This document shows, in pieces, positions 24,554 through 32,800 of a DNA stretch of 45,618 bases (positions are counted from its first letter, which is position 1; each line of letters opens with the position of its first letter). Source of the stretch: Streptomyces sp. NBRC 110035 (GTDB lineage: Bacteria; Actinomycetota; Actinomycetes; Streptomycetales; Streptomycetaceae); assembly GCF_000829695.1 (NCBI RefSeq), contig NZ_BBNN01000050.1:1-45618 (forward strand), in the 5' to 3' direction. Below the pieces are notes generated by a model, which had not been told where the DNA came from, did not search any database, and worked only from the letters and a program-made list of their open reading frames with translations. Position numbers and translations under genes: made by a program.

Positions 24554-26185
24554 ATGCTTCGCGAAGCCGCGCAGGAGGAGAGTGCCGAGGCACCTTCCGA
24601 TATCAAGAGCTATGACCTCTACATCGCGGGCAAGGACGTCGCGGGTGACGGGTGGGTGTACACCGTCAGCGGCCGGTCCCTGCTGGAAGACGTGTTCACC
24701 AGCGTGAGCCTGAAGCGCGCCCTGGAGCAGGACCCGGAGTCGGAGGCGGCCAGGCACCCGTACGTCGTCGGGCGCTGCGCGGTCGCGGACGACGCGTCCA
24801 TCGACCTGGCCACGCAGGCCGCGGCCGCCGCCGCACCCGACTGGGCGGCCGTGCCGCTGGAGCGGCGGATGCGGCTGGGCACCCGGTTCCGCGAGGAACT
24901 CATCAAGCACCAGGACGAGTTCCTGCGCATGCTGGTCGCCGAATCCCACCCGGTCAAGCTGGCCCGCTGGGAGCTGAGCTGCCTGCTGCAGATCTACTCC
25001 CCGGGCTCCCTGCGCTGGTACACCAAGCAGATGCGGGTGGAGAAGGAGTACGCCGGCCGCACGCTGGTGCTGCACCGCCAGCCCGACGGTGTGGTGGCCT
25101 TCAACCCGCCGCAGAACGCACCCCTGCCGAGCGCCGCCCTGTGCGTGCTGGCGCTGATGGCCGGCAACGCGGTGGTGGTGCGGGCGCCGCGCAGCATCGC
25201 GCTGAGCACCATGTGGCTGCTGCGGGACGTGGTGGCGCCGCTGCTGGAGGAGATGGACGCGCCGGCCGGGGTGCTCAACGCGGTGTGCAGCAACCCCAAG
25301 CAGACCATGGACCGCTGGATAGCGGATCCGCTGATCAACGACATCTTCTACATCGGCGGCAGCCAGGAGGGCCTGCGCTTCGAGCAGCAGTGCGTGGCGC
25401 ACGGCAAGAAGCCGATCCTCGAACTGGCGGGCAACGACGGCATCGTGGTGTGGAAGGACGCGGACGTCAAGTGGGCGGCCGAGGCCATCACCGAGGCCTT
25501 CTACGGCTCCGGCCAGATCTGCATGGTGCCCAACTACGTGCTGGTGCACCCGGACATCGCGGACAGCCTGATCGCCGAGGTGAAGGAGCAGGTCAAGGGC
25601 ATCCGACCGGGCCTGCCCGAGGAGGAGGACGTGCTGCTGTCGCCGGTGCGGCGCAGCGAGCGGTTCTTCCGGCTGCTGCGGCAGGCGCTGGACAACGGCG
25701 CCGAGCTGGTCACCGGCGGCCACCGCACCGAACTGGACGGCACGCCCTCGGAGACGGGGGTCTTCCTCCAGCCGACGGTGGTGCGCGTGGACGGCCTGGA
25801 CCGGGCGCGCACCTACGACGTGGTGCGCGAGGAGACGTTCTTCCCGCTGGTGCCGATCGTGGTTGCCGAGCGGGAGGACGACGACGCCCTCCTGGAGGCG
25901 TTCCTGCGCTTCGTCAACAGCAACGACTACGGGCTGCGCAACTCCCTGTGGTCGCGTTCCGACCACGTCATCGAGACCTTCGTGCGGCGGGTCGTCAACG
26001 GCGGCCTGCTGAAGGTCAACGACTCCCACATCGGCTTCCTGCCCTACCTGCCCAGCCACGGCGGCACCGGCCGCACCGGCGGCGCCTTCGGCGAGGCCAA
26101 CTACCCGATGCTCAAGACCTCCCACGTGCAGGGCGTCAGCATCGCCCGCGGCGTCAGCCCGTACGACGCGGTGTTCGGCGCCTGA
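24554..26185 (+). CDS. Aldehyde dehydrogenase-superfamily enzyme (probable acyl thioester reductase)
   Basis: ATG 24554 follows GAAAGG; 543 residues. The family marks are GVVAFNPPQNAPLP, GNAVVVRAPRSIAL, FYIGGSQEGLRFEQQC, ILELAGNDGIVVWKDAD (Glu of the ALDH pair region), FYGSGQICMVPNYVLVHPD with the catalytic Cys in GQIC, and EETFFPLVPIVVA. It is longer than usual at the N-terminus, where SYDLYIAGKDVAG begins the fold. As first gene of the amine-forming operon, followed by an N-hydroxylase and an aminotransferase, it most plausibly reduces an acyl-CoA/ACP thioester to the aldehyde that the aminotransferase converts to an amine. The reverse, aldehyde oxidation, is the alternative. Confidence 0.85.
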   Translation: MLREAAQEESAEAPSDIKSYDLYIAGKDVAGDGWVYTVSGRSLLEDVFTSVSLKRALEQDPESEAARHPYVVGRCAVADDASIDLATQAAAAAAPDWAAVPLERRMRLGTRFREELIKHQDEFLRMLVAESHPVKLARWELSCLLQIYSPGSLRWYTKQMRVEKEYAGRTLVLHRQPDGVVAFNPPQNAPLPSAALCVLALMAGNAVVVRAPRSIALSTMWLLRDVVAPLLEEMDAPAGVLNAVCSNPKQTMDRWIADPLINDIFYIGGSQEGLRFEQQCVAHGKKPILELAGNDGIVVWKDADVKWAAEAITEAFYGSGQICMVPNYVLVHPDIADSLIAEVKEQVKGIRPGLPEEEDVLLSPVRRSERFFRLLRQALDNGAELVTGGHRTELDGTPSETGVFLQPTVVRVDGLDRARTYDVVREETFFPLVPIVVAEREDDDALLEAFLRFVNSNDYGLRNSLWSRSDHVIETFVRRVVNGGLLKVNDSHIGFLPYLPSHGGTGRTGGAFGEANYPMLKTSHVQGVSIARGVSPYDAVFGA

Positions 26186-26230
26186 CCGCCCTCCGCCCCT
26201 GTACCCCGCCGTTTTCGATGGAGGCTTCCG

Positions 26231-27370
26231 TTGCGTTCCCTCGACCTCGCCCGCTCCGTCTGCGAGCGCTTCCACCCGGGTCTGCTCAAGGAGCTGGACA
26301 AGATCCCGTACACCGATCGCGAGCGGCCCGGCAGCCCGGTGATCGACCTGTTCCGCATCCACGGCGGGGTCGGTCTGCTGATCCCCGAGGAGTACGGCGG
26401 CCACGGCGCCGACGCCCTGGACGCGATGCGGGTCCAGCTGGCCCTGGGCGCCGTGTCCCCGTCGCTGGTGGCGGCCGTGTCGATGCACCACTTCACCACC
26501 GCGATGCTGTACTCGCTGGCCGTCAATGCGGGCCGGCTGACCGACGAGCAGACGGCCCTGCTGCGCCGGATCGTGCCCGACCAGCGGGTGATGGCGTCCG
26601 GCTGGGCCGAGGGCCGGACGGCGCAGAACATCCTCAAGCCGGCCGTGACCGCCCGCCCGGTGCGCGACGGGTTCCTGCTCACCGGCGCCAAGAAGCCGTG
26701 CAGCCTGTCCCGTTCGATGAGCCTGCTCACGGCGAGCGTCGCCATCCACGCCGACGACGGCGAGCCGGAGCTGGCGCTCGCCCTGGTGCCGGCCGACGCG
26801 CCCGGCCTGACCGTGCACCCGTACTGGGGTAACGACCTGCTGGCGGGCGCGGAGAGCGAAGAGGTGCGGCTGGAGGACGTGTTCGTACCGGCCGGCATGG
26901 TCGTGCGGGCCGGCGCCGACGACCCGCACCGCCTCGACGACCTCCAGTCGGCCGGGTTCGTCTGGTTCGAGCTGCTGATCTCCGCCGGGTACGCGGGCGG
27001 TGCGCTGGAGCTCGTGGAGCAGGTGCTGGAGCGCGAGCGCGGCAGCGTGGCGGAGCGGGCCTCCCTCGCCGTGGACATGGAGACCGCGGTCGCGCTGCTG
27101 GAGGGCGTCGCGCGGGCGACCGGCTCGGAGCCCGGTGACGAGGAGTCGGTGGCCCGCGTACTGGTGGCCCGGTACGCCGTGCAGAACGCCCTGCCCGACA
27201 TCGCCTCCCGCGCCCTGGAACTGCTGGGCGGCCTGGACTTCATCCGCGGCTCCGGTCCGGCACAGGCCGCGGCCGCGCTGCGGGCCCTGGCCTTCCACCC
27301 ACCGTCGCGCGCCGCCGCCGCCGAGCCGCTGCTGCGCTGGTTCGGCGGTGGCGAGCTCGTCCTCGCCTAG
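26231..27370 (+). CDS. vlmH: Alkylamine N-hydroxylase, VlmH-like (acyl-CoA dehydrogenase fold)
   Basis: TTG 26231 is accepted as start because GGAGG lies 6 nt before it (26220-26224) and the family-like sequence begins there. The 379-aa protein has IPEEYGGHGADAL, the mid-domain MASGWAEGRTAQNIL and KKPCSLSRSMSLLTASV, and a C-terminal helical domain ending ALELLGGLDFIRGSGP. VlmH (isobutylamine N-hydroxylase) is a two-component flavin monooxygenase of this superfamily that oxidises an amine to a hydroxylamine. A flavin reductase is encoded downstream in the same operon, as the system requires. The amine would come from the next gene, the aminotransferase. Assignment rests on fold and context; the locus has a second ACAD-like gene at 3415. 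Confidence 0.8.
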   Translation: MRSLDLARSVCERFHPGLLKELDKIPYTDRERPGSPVIDLFRIHGGVGLLIPEEYGGHGADALDAMRVQLALGAVSPSLVAAVSMHHFTTAMLYSLAVNAGRLTDEQTALLRRIVPDQRVMASGWAEGRTAQNILKPAVTARPVRDGFLLTGAKKPCSLSRSMSLLTASVAIHADDGEPELALALVPADAPGLTVHPYWGNDLLAGAESEEVRLEDVFVPAGMVVRAGADDPHRLDDLQSAGFVWFELLISAGYAGGALELVEQVLERERGSVAERASLAVDMETAVALLEGVARATGSEPGDEESVARVLVARYAVQNALPDIASRALELLGGLDFIRGSGPAQAAAALRALAFHPPSRAAAAEPLLRWFGGGELVLA

Positions 27371-27505
27371 GGCCGCGGCCGGGACGGTTCGCCGGCCGGT
27401 GAAAGCCCGGTCACGGCACCGCTGCCGCGGCCGGACAGGCCCCCGGCCGCGGCACGGTCCCGGTCCTGTCCGCAAGACCCCACGACCCCTTGGAGTGAGC
27501 CACAC

Positions 27506-28801
27506 GTGACCGTCATCCAAGAAGCCCCGGCGGCTTCGTCCGCCGACACCGAGGCAGAAGTTCTCGGCCTGTACCGCGCGCATCTGAGCAAGGGCCGGGC
27601 CACGCTCGCCGAACTGTTCGGCAGCCACATGGAGGTGGCGTCCGAGGGCGCCTGGCTCACCACCAGCGACGGTGAGCGCTTCCTCAACGCCGGCGGCTAC
27701 GGCGTGTTCGTGATGGGCGCCCGCCACCCGATCGTGATGGAGGAGGTGGAGCGCCAGCTGCGCACCCACCCCACCGCGACCCGCATCCTGCTGGAGCCCA
27801 CCGTGGCCCGCGCGGCCGAGGCGCTGGTCTCGGTGCTGCCGCCCGGTCTGGACCGGGTGCACTTCGCGCTGTCGGGGGCGGAGGCGGTGGAGACCGGCCT
27901 GAAACTGGCCCGCGCGGGCGGTTTCAAGCGCACGGTCTCCATGCGCGGCGGCTACCACGGCAAGACCCTCGGCGCGCTGTCGGCCACCGCCAAGGAGGTC
28001 TACCAGCGGCCGTTCCGCCCGCTGGTGCCCGACTTCCTGCACCTGCCCTTCGGTGACGCCGACGCCCTGGAGGCCGAACTCGCCGCCCACCCGGGCGAGG
28101 TGTGCGTCATCCTCGAACCGGTCCAGGGCGAGGGCGGTGTGATCATCCCGCCGAAGGGCTACCTCAAGCGCGTCGAGGAGCTGGTGCGCGAGTACGACGG
28201 CTTCCTGGTCCTCGACGAGGTGCAGTCCGGCTTCGGCCGGCTCGGCGAGTGGTGGGGCGCCGACATCGAGGGCGTCGTCCCGGACGTCCTGCTCGCCGGC
28301 AAGGCGCTCGGCGGCGGGGTGATGCCGGTCTCGGCGGCCGTCGCCACCCGCAAGGCCTTCCGTCCCTTCGACAAGGACCCCTACGTCCACACCGCCACGT
28401 TCTCCGGCCAGCCGGTACTGATGGCCGCGGTCCAGGGCGCCATCCGGGCCGTGAAGGAGGAGCGCCTGGTCACCAGGGCGATGGACCTCGGCGCCCGGCT
28501 GCTGCCGGCGATCACCGAGATCGCGCGCCGCAACATCCCCGACCTCGTGGTGGACGTGCGCGGCCGGGGCCTGCTGATCGGCGTCGAGCTCGTCGAGGCC
28601 GGGCTGGCCGGCGAGTTGCTGATCGAACTGTTCAACCACGGCGTGGTCGCCAACCATTCGATGAACGGCAGCTCGGTGGTGCGGTTCACCCCGCCCGCCG
28701 TGCTCGGCGACACCGACGTGGACTTCCTCCTCAACTCCTTCGACCTGGCCACCCGCGACCTCGTACGGGGCGCGGCCAAGATGCCGGAAGGCGGTAACTG
28801 A
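27506..28801 (+). CDS. Class III PLP aminotransferase (aldehyde to alkylamine)
   Basis: GTG 27506 starts a 431-aa omega-aminotransferase. It contains GGYGVFVMGARHP, LSGAEAVETGLKLAR, MRGGYHGKTLGALS (PLP ring stacking region), EPVQGEGGVIIPPKGYL, the DEVQSGFGRLGEWWG Asp, and the Schiff-base lysine in LLAGKALGGGVMP. Class III enzymes transaminate omega-amino acids or simple aldehydes. With the upstream aldehyde dehydrogenase it can provide the primary alkylamine for N-hydroxylation, a role that in valanimycin is filled by decarboxylation of valine. The 135-nt gap before it is GC-rich and contains inverted GGCCG motifs. The stop lies 2 nt before the next start codon. Confidence 0.9.
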   Translation: MTVIQEAPAASSADTEAEVLGLYRAHLSKGRATLAELFGSHMEVASEGAWLTTSDGERFLNAGGYGVFVMGARHPIVMEEVERQLRTHPTATRILLEPTVARAAEALVSVLPPGLDRVHFALSGAEAVETGLKLARAGGFKRTVSMRGGYHGKTLGALSATAKEVYQRPFRPLVPDFLHLPFGDADALEAELAAHPGEVCVILEPVQGEGGVIIPPKGYLKRVEELVREYDGFLVLDEVQSGFGRLGEWWGADIEGVVPDVLLAGKALGGGVMPVSAAVATRKAFRPFDKDPYVHTATFSGQPVLMAAVQGAIRAVKEERLVTRAMDLGARLLPAITEIARRNIPDLVVDVRGRGLLIGVELVEAGLAGELLIELFNHGVVANHSMNGSSVVRFTPPAVLGDTDVDFLLNSFDLATRDLVRGAAKMPEGGN

Positions 28802-28803
28802 TC

Positions 28804-29286
28804 GTGAGGCACGTCGAACTCGATGCTCTGATACCCGGGGAGCAGGCCGAGACGGTCCTGCACGCCGTACGGCGCTGGGAGCGGTTCCCTGACCTGGCGC
28901 CCCACGTCAACGCGACCACGGTGCACGCCGCCTACCCCGACCCCGCCGCCTCCTCCAGCTGGGAGCTGCACTTCCGCAGCGGCCTGCTGCGCTGGACCGA
29001 GGACGACACCGTGCTGCCGGAGCAGGGCGAGATCCGCTTCGAGCAGTCCGACGGGGACTTCGACTCCTTCTCGGGGACCTGGTCGGTGACGCAGGACGGC
29101 GGCGACGTCGCGGTCCGCTTCGACGCCGACTTCGACTTCGGCATCCCGAGTCTGGAGGGCATCCTCGACCCGATCGCCGAGCGGGTCATCAAGGAGACCG
29201 TGGCCTGGGCGCTGACCGGTCTGTTCCCCGCCGTGCGCATCAGCGGCGGCATCGAACTCACCCCGTCCGCCGCAGTCGGCGCCTAG
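28804..29286 (+). CDS. SRPBCC/START-fold polyketide-cyclase-like protein
   Basis: GTG 28804, 2 nt after the aminotransferase stop, begins a 160-aa protein. MRHVELDALIPGEQAETVLHAVRRWERFPDLAPHVN is the typical start of the Polyketide_cyc2/SRPBCC family; it continues with alternating strands (WELHFRSGLLRWTEDD, FDSFSGTWSVTQDGGDVAVRFDADFDFG) and a C-terminal helix (ILDPIAERVIKETVAWALTGLF). Members bind hydrophobic ligands, cyclise aromatic polyketides or act as ligand carriers. In an aliphatic azoxy pathway, cyclisation is unlikely; binding of the alkyl hydroxylamine or help to the membrane protein encoded next is possible. I cannot name a catalytic residue. Confidence 0.8.
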   Translation: MRHVELDALIPGEQAETVLHAVRRWERFPDLAPHVNATTVHAAYPDPAASSSWELHFRSGLLRWTEDDTVLPEQGEIRFEQSDGDFDSFSGTWSVTQDGGDVAVRFDADFDFGIPSLEGILDPIAERVIKETVAWALTGLFPAVRISGGIELTPSAAVGA

Positions 29287-29307
29287 CGCATCAGGGAGCT
29301 GCTGACC

Positions 29308-29916
29308 ATGGACCAGGCAAACCCGTTCGAGACACCGCGCACGTACTCGCTGCACCGCGCCGAGTACTTGGTGGGCTTCGCCGTCACCACCGGCCTGATG
29401 ATCGCCCACTTCGACGAGATCCGCTGGCTGCCGGCGATCGCCCTCTTCCTCTACATCGACCTGATCGGATACATCCCGGGCGCGATCGCGTTCCGGCGCA
29501 GTGGCGGGCGGCCGATCCACAAGGCGTACTACGTCCTGTACAACGTGATGCACAGCCTCATCACCCAGGCCGCCGTGGCCGCGCTGTGGTGCTGGCTGGT
29601 GAAGCCGGAGTGGGCGCTGCTGGTGCTGCCCTTCCACCTCTTCGGCGACCGCGGGCTGTTCGGCAACTTCATGAAGTCCTTCGCGCTGCCCTTCGAGCCG
29701 GTCCGCCAGCCCGGCTACCTGCGGCTCCTGGACGACCTGGGCCTGCCGCACCCCAATCCGGTCGGGCATGTGACGGACCCGGTGCCAGTCGGGCACGTCC
29801 CGGTCCGCGAGCCGGTGCCGGCGCCGCGGGAGGACACCGCCGCGGCGCAGGAGACCCCGGCGCCGGCCGCCGTGGCCGGAGAGTCCGCGGCCAGGCAAGC
29901 GGAGGCGCTGCGATGA
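29308..29916 (+). CDS. vlmO: Integral membrane protein, VlmO-like (N-N bond formation candidate)
   Basis: ATG 29308 starts a 202-aa protein with about four hydrophobic segments: YLVGFAVTTGLMIAH, LPAIALFLYIDLIGYIPGAIA, YYVLYNVMHSLITQAAVAAL and WALLVLPFHLFGD. Charged and His residues lie at membrane borders (HKAYYVLYNVMHS, FHLFGDRGLFGNF), which could bind metal. A Pro/Ala-rich tail of about 60 residues follows. As I recall, VlmO is a membrane protein that rearranges the O-seryl hydroxylamine to an N-N bonded hydrazine. This gene sits directly before the flavin reductase and diiron genes, matching that pathway, and overlaps the reductase by ATGA. The match is by topology and context, not by alignment. 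Confidence 0.65.
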   Translation: MDQANPFETPRTYSLHRAEYLVGFAVTTGLMIAHFDEIRWLPAIALFLYIDLIGYIPGAIAFRRSGGRPIHKAYYVLYNVMHSLITQAAVAALWCWLVKPEWALLVLPFHLFGDRGLFGNFMKSFALPFEPVRQPGYLRLLDDLGLPHPNPVGHVTDPVPVGHVPVREPVPAPREDTAAAQETPAPAAVAGESAARQAEALR

Positions 29917-30470
29917 GCACCGCCACCGCGACCGGCCCGCGCACGCGCCGGCCCGTCCGCCAGGACCCGGCCGAACGGCGCCGGGCGCTCTACCACCTGG
30001 CGTCCCCGGTGTCGGTGCTGACCACCGGCCCGCAGAGCCGGATGCACGGCACCACCGCGAGCACGGTCACCCTGGTCTCGCGCGAGCCGCTGCTCGTCGG
30101 CGTCGTGCTGCGGGCCGGGTCGTCCTTCGCGCGGCGGGCCGCCGCCACGGGCCGGTTCGCGATCAACGTGCTGGACGGCGAGCAGGCGGAGGTGGCCCGC
30201 CGGTTCGCCGACAGCGGGCGTCCCGACGGCAGCGCCCAGTTCGCGGGCCTGGCCTGGACGGCGGACCCGTACGCGCAGGCCCCGCTCATCGCGGGTGCGC
30301 TCGCCCACTACACCTGCCGCTTCCACTCCGCCCACGCCGCGGGCGACGGCGAGCTGCTGCTCGGCCACGTCGTGCGCGCCAGGGCGGACGAAGGGCACCC
30401 CCTGCTGAGTTACGCCGGCCGCCTGCACGCCGGCACCCTGCACCCGGCGAAGGAGGCCGCGGCGTCATGA
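29913..30470 (+). CDS. vlmR: Flavin reductase, VlmR-like
   Basis: ATG 29913 overlaps the vlmO-like stop (ATGA). The 185-aa protein belongs to the HpaC/flavin_reduct (FMN-binding split barrel) family: ALYHLASPVSVLTTGPQSRMHGTTASTVTLVSREPLLVGVVLRAG contains the usual GxTASxxxxVS and PxLxxVxL patterns, then FAINVLDGEQAEVARRFA, AHYTCRFHSAHAAGDGELLLGHVV. It would use NAD(P)H to provide reduced FMN/FAD to the VlmH-like N-hydroxylase encoded 2.5 kb upstream in the same operon, and possibly to the ACAD-like enzyme at 3415. Its stop overlaps the next start by 4 nt, showing tight coupling. Confidence 0.88.
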   Translation: MSTATATGPRTRRPVRQDPAERRRALYHLASPVSVLTTGPQSRMHGTTASTVTLVSREPLLVGVVLRAGSSFARRAAATGRFAINVLDGEQAEVARRFADSGRPDGSAQFAGLAWTADPYAQAPLIAGALAHYTCRFHSAHAAGDGELLLGHVVRARADEGHPLLSYAGRLHAGTLHPAKEAAAS

Positions 30471-31459
30471 CGCAGTCCAAGGTACTCGTGGCCCCCGAGG
30501 CCGACTGGGACAAGGCGCCCGGTCTGCTGGACGGGGCGAAGGAACTCACCCTCGGTCCCGAGGAGTGCGACCTCGCCTACTGGATCACCTCGGTGGCCCA
30601 GGGCACGCTGCGCGACCGCGGCGTGACCGGCCACCACGACGACGCGATCGTCCCGGACTTCCTGAAGGAGCCGGGCCCGCTGCGCGAGGCGCTGGTGCTG
30701 GAGTTCGGTCTGCGCGGGCTGTCCGAGGAGCTGGCCACCCGGCTGCTCGGCCACTACGTGTCGATCGCGCCCGGCATCCCCGAGATGGAGTTCTACGCCA
30801 CTCAGTTGCTCGACGAGGCACGGCACGCCCGGGTGTTCCGCAACCACCTGGTGGAGCTGGGCATCCCGGCCGACACGCTCCTGAAGAGCATCGACGAGAT
30901 GGCCCGGGACTACCGCGCCCGGGTGCTGGACCCGGTGGTCGACTTCACCCTCGACATCGTCCGGGACCAGGCCGACTTCCCCGGCGGTGTCGCCGTGTTC
31001 GCCATCGTCATCGAGGGCGTGCTGGCGCCTGCCGCCGAGCTGAGCGAACGCAAGTGGACTCCCCTGTCCCCGGCCACCGGCGAGATCTCCCGCGGCACCG
31101 CGATCGACGAGATCCGCCATCTGACGGTGGCCAGCACCATCCTGCGCGACCACGCGGCCGCGCACCCCGAGTACCGTCCGCGCCTGCTGGAGATCCTGCG
31201 GGCCGGCGTGCGTCTGTGGGACGAGATCCCCGACCGGGAGTTCGTGATCCACCGCGAGGAGCTGTTCCAGGAGGGCATGCTCCGGCACGCCGACCGGATC
31301 GGCGACTACGAGATCTGGCCCGGCGTGCGGATGCTCGACACCACTCCCGAGCAGCGCTACGACATGGCCGAGCGGTGGACCGACGAGATGGCCGAGGCCC
31401 GGATGGCCTACATGGGCCTGCCCCTGGAGGTCCTCAGCAGTCCGGGGCCGGGCGCGTGA
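30467..31459 (+). CDS. vlmB: Ferritin-like diiron oxygenase, VlmB-like
   Basis: ATG 30467 overlaps the reductase stop. The 330-aa all-helical protein has two diiron ligand sets: EMEFYATQLLDEARHARVF (Glu106/108 and E117xxH120) and VIEGVLAPAAE with DEIRHLTVAS (Glu183 and E215xxH218). This four-helix pattern is that of ribonucleotide-reductase-like oxygenases such as VlmB and AurF. In azoxy pathways the diiron enzyme oxidises the hydrazine to the azoxy group. A ferredoxin at 36279 is a possible electron donor. It overlaps the next gene (GTGA). A role in N-oxygenation of the alkylamine is the alternative, but a separate N-hydroxylase is present. Confidence 0.82.
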   Translation: MTQSKVLVAPEADWDKAPGLLDGAKELTLGPEECDLAYWITSVAQGTLRDRGVTGHHDDAIVPDFLKEPGPLREALVLEFGLRGLSEELATRLLGHYVSIAPGIPEMEFYATQLLDEARHARVFRNHLVELGIPADTLLKSIDEMARDYRARVLDPVVDFTLDIVRDQADFPGGVAVFAIVIEGVLAPAAELSERKWTPLSPATGEISRGTAIDEIRHLTVASTILRDHAAAHPEYRPRLLEILRAGVRLWDEIPDREFVIHREELFQEGMLRHADRIGDYEIWPGVRMLDTTPEQRYDMAERWTDEMAEARMAYMGLPLEVLSSPGPGA

Positions 31460-32463
31460 GCACCCGACGGGCCGCCGTGGTCTGCGGGATCGGGTCGTAC
31501 GTCCCGCCCGACGTGGTCACCAACGAGGATCTGGCCCGGAGCCTGGACACCTCGGACGACTGGATCCGCTCGCGCACCGGGATCGCCCGGCGCTGTGTGG
31601 TCGCCCCGGGCACGGCGACCAGCGACCTGGCGGTCGAGGCGGGCCTGCGGGCGCTGAAGTCGGCGGGAGACGGGCGGGCGGGCGCGGTGGTGCTGGCCAC
31701 CACCACCCCGGACCAGCCGTGCCCGGCCACCGCGCCGCAGGTCGCGGCGCGGCTCGGACTCGGCGAGGTGCCCGCCTTCGACGTGGCCGCCGTCTGCTCC
31801 GGCTTCCTGTACGGCCTGGCCAGTTCGGCGGGCCTGATCGCCGCCGGGGTGACGGACCGGGTGCTGCTGATTGCCGCGGACGCGTTCACGACGATCATCA
31901 ACCCCGAGGACCGCACCACGGCGGTGATCTTCGCGGACGGCGCGGGCGCGGTACTGCTGCGGGCCGGCTCCCCCAGGGAGCCGGGCGCGGTGGGCCCGCT
32001 CGTGCTGGGCAGCGACGGCGGGCTGAGCCATCTGATCGAGGTGCCGGCCGGAGGGTCGCGGCAGCGGTCGTCCGGCCGGGAGCCCGCGCCGGAGGACCGT
32101 TTCTTCCGGATGGTGGGCCGCGACACCTACCGGCACGCGGTGGAGCGGATGACCGTCGCCTCCACCGAGGCGGCAGAGCGGGCCGACTGGCGGCCGTGCG
32201 ACGTCGACCGGTTCGCCGCGCACCAGGCCAACGCCCGCATCCTGGACGCGGTCTCGGAGCGGCTCGGCATCTCCGGCGAACGGCGGCTGAGCAACATCGC
32301 ACGGGTCGGCAACACCGGCGCCGCCTCACTGCCGCTGCTGCTGGCCGAGAGCGCGGCGGAGGGAAGGCTCACCGCCGGGCACCGGCTGCTGCTGACCGCG
32401 TTCGGCGGCGGGCTGTCCTGGGGCGCGACCACGCTGGTCTGGCCCGAGGTGCAGACCATCTGA
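31456..32463 (+). CDS. fabH: 3-oxoacyl-ACP synthase III (FabH-like)
   Basis: GTG 31456 overlaps the diiron gene stop. The 335-aa KAS III has the full triad: Cys114 in AAVCSGFLYG, His256 in AAHQANARI and Asn286 in RVGNTGAAS, with the end GGGLSWGATTLVW. Canonical FabH condenses an acyl-CoA starter with malonyl-ACP. Within this operon it probably starts the alkyl chain on the ACP encoded next. No discrete ketoreductase or dehydratase is in the window, so those steps would be done by the PKS KR or by primary FAS enzymes. It could alternatively transfer an acyl group without condensation. Confidence 0.9.
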   Translation: MSTRRAAVVCGIGSYVPPDVVTNEDLARSLDTSDDWIRSRTGIARRCVVAPGTATSDLAVEAGLRALKSAGDGRAGAVVLATTTPDQPCPATAPQVAARLGLGEVPAFDVAAVCSGFLYGLASSAGLIAAGVTDRVLLIAADAFTTIINPEDRTTAVIFADGAGAVLLRAGSPREPGAVGPLVLGSDGGLSHLIEVPAGGSRQRSSGREPAPEDRFFRMVGRDTYRHAVERMTVASTEAAERADWRPCDVDRFAAHQANARILDAVSERLGISGERRLSNIARVGNTGAASLPLLLAESAAEGRLTAGHRLLLTAFGGGLSWGATTLVWPEVQTI

Positions 32464-32475
32464 CGTCCCGTCACG

Positions 32476-32499
32476 GGCGGGGCCCGGGCAGGCCCCGCC
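32476..32499 (+). terminator. Hairpin between fabH-like and ACP genes
   Basis: GGCGGGGCC, 6-nt loop, GGCCCCGCC makes a perfect 9-bp stem in the 106-nt gap. It may attenuate read-through or stabilise the upstream mRNA. Confidence 0.5.
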
Positions 32500-32569
32500 A
32501 ACAAGCGTTGTCCGACACAGCGGAGAACGGGCGCTTGCGCCTTCGAGAGAACTGTCGAAAGGAACCGAC

Positions 32570-32800
32570 ATGCTGGAGCAGCTCAAGGAGATCCTGTCCA
32601 ACAAGCTCAAGGTGTCGCCGGAGGCCATCACCCCGGAGGCCACCCGGGAGGACATCGAGCTGGACTCGCTGGCCGTGGTGGAGCTGTCACTGCTGCTGAA
32701 GTCCGAGCTCGGCCTGGACGTCAGCGACGACGACCTGCTGGAGGCGGAAACCGTGGCCGACATGGTCCGGCTGATGGAGGAGCGGAGTGCGAAGGTCTGA
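32570..32800 (+). CDS. Acyl carrier protein (type II)
   Basis: ATG 32570 follows GAAAGGAA and gives 76 residues: MLEQLKEILSNKLKVSPEAI, the carrier Ser in IELDSLAVVELSLLLK, and the third helix ETVADMVRLMEE. It is acidic and canonical. It is paired with FabH- and FabF-type synthases and shares one base with the FabF start (TGATG). It likely carries the growing alkyl chain, separate from the PKS-associated ACP at 24089. Confidence 0.95.
   Translation: MLEQLKEILSNKLKVSPEAITPEATREDIELDSLAVVELSLLLKSELGLDVSDDDLLEAETVADMVRLMEERSAKV

Noticed and set aside
24467..28657. Very long minus-strand open frame antisense to the ALDH-hydroxylase-aminotransferase operon
   Set aside because: It is a GC-bias shadow of three clear plus-strand genes; residues are Gly/Arg/His-rich with no family pattern.
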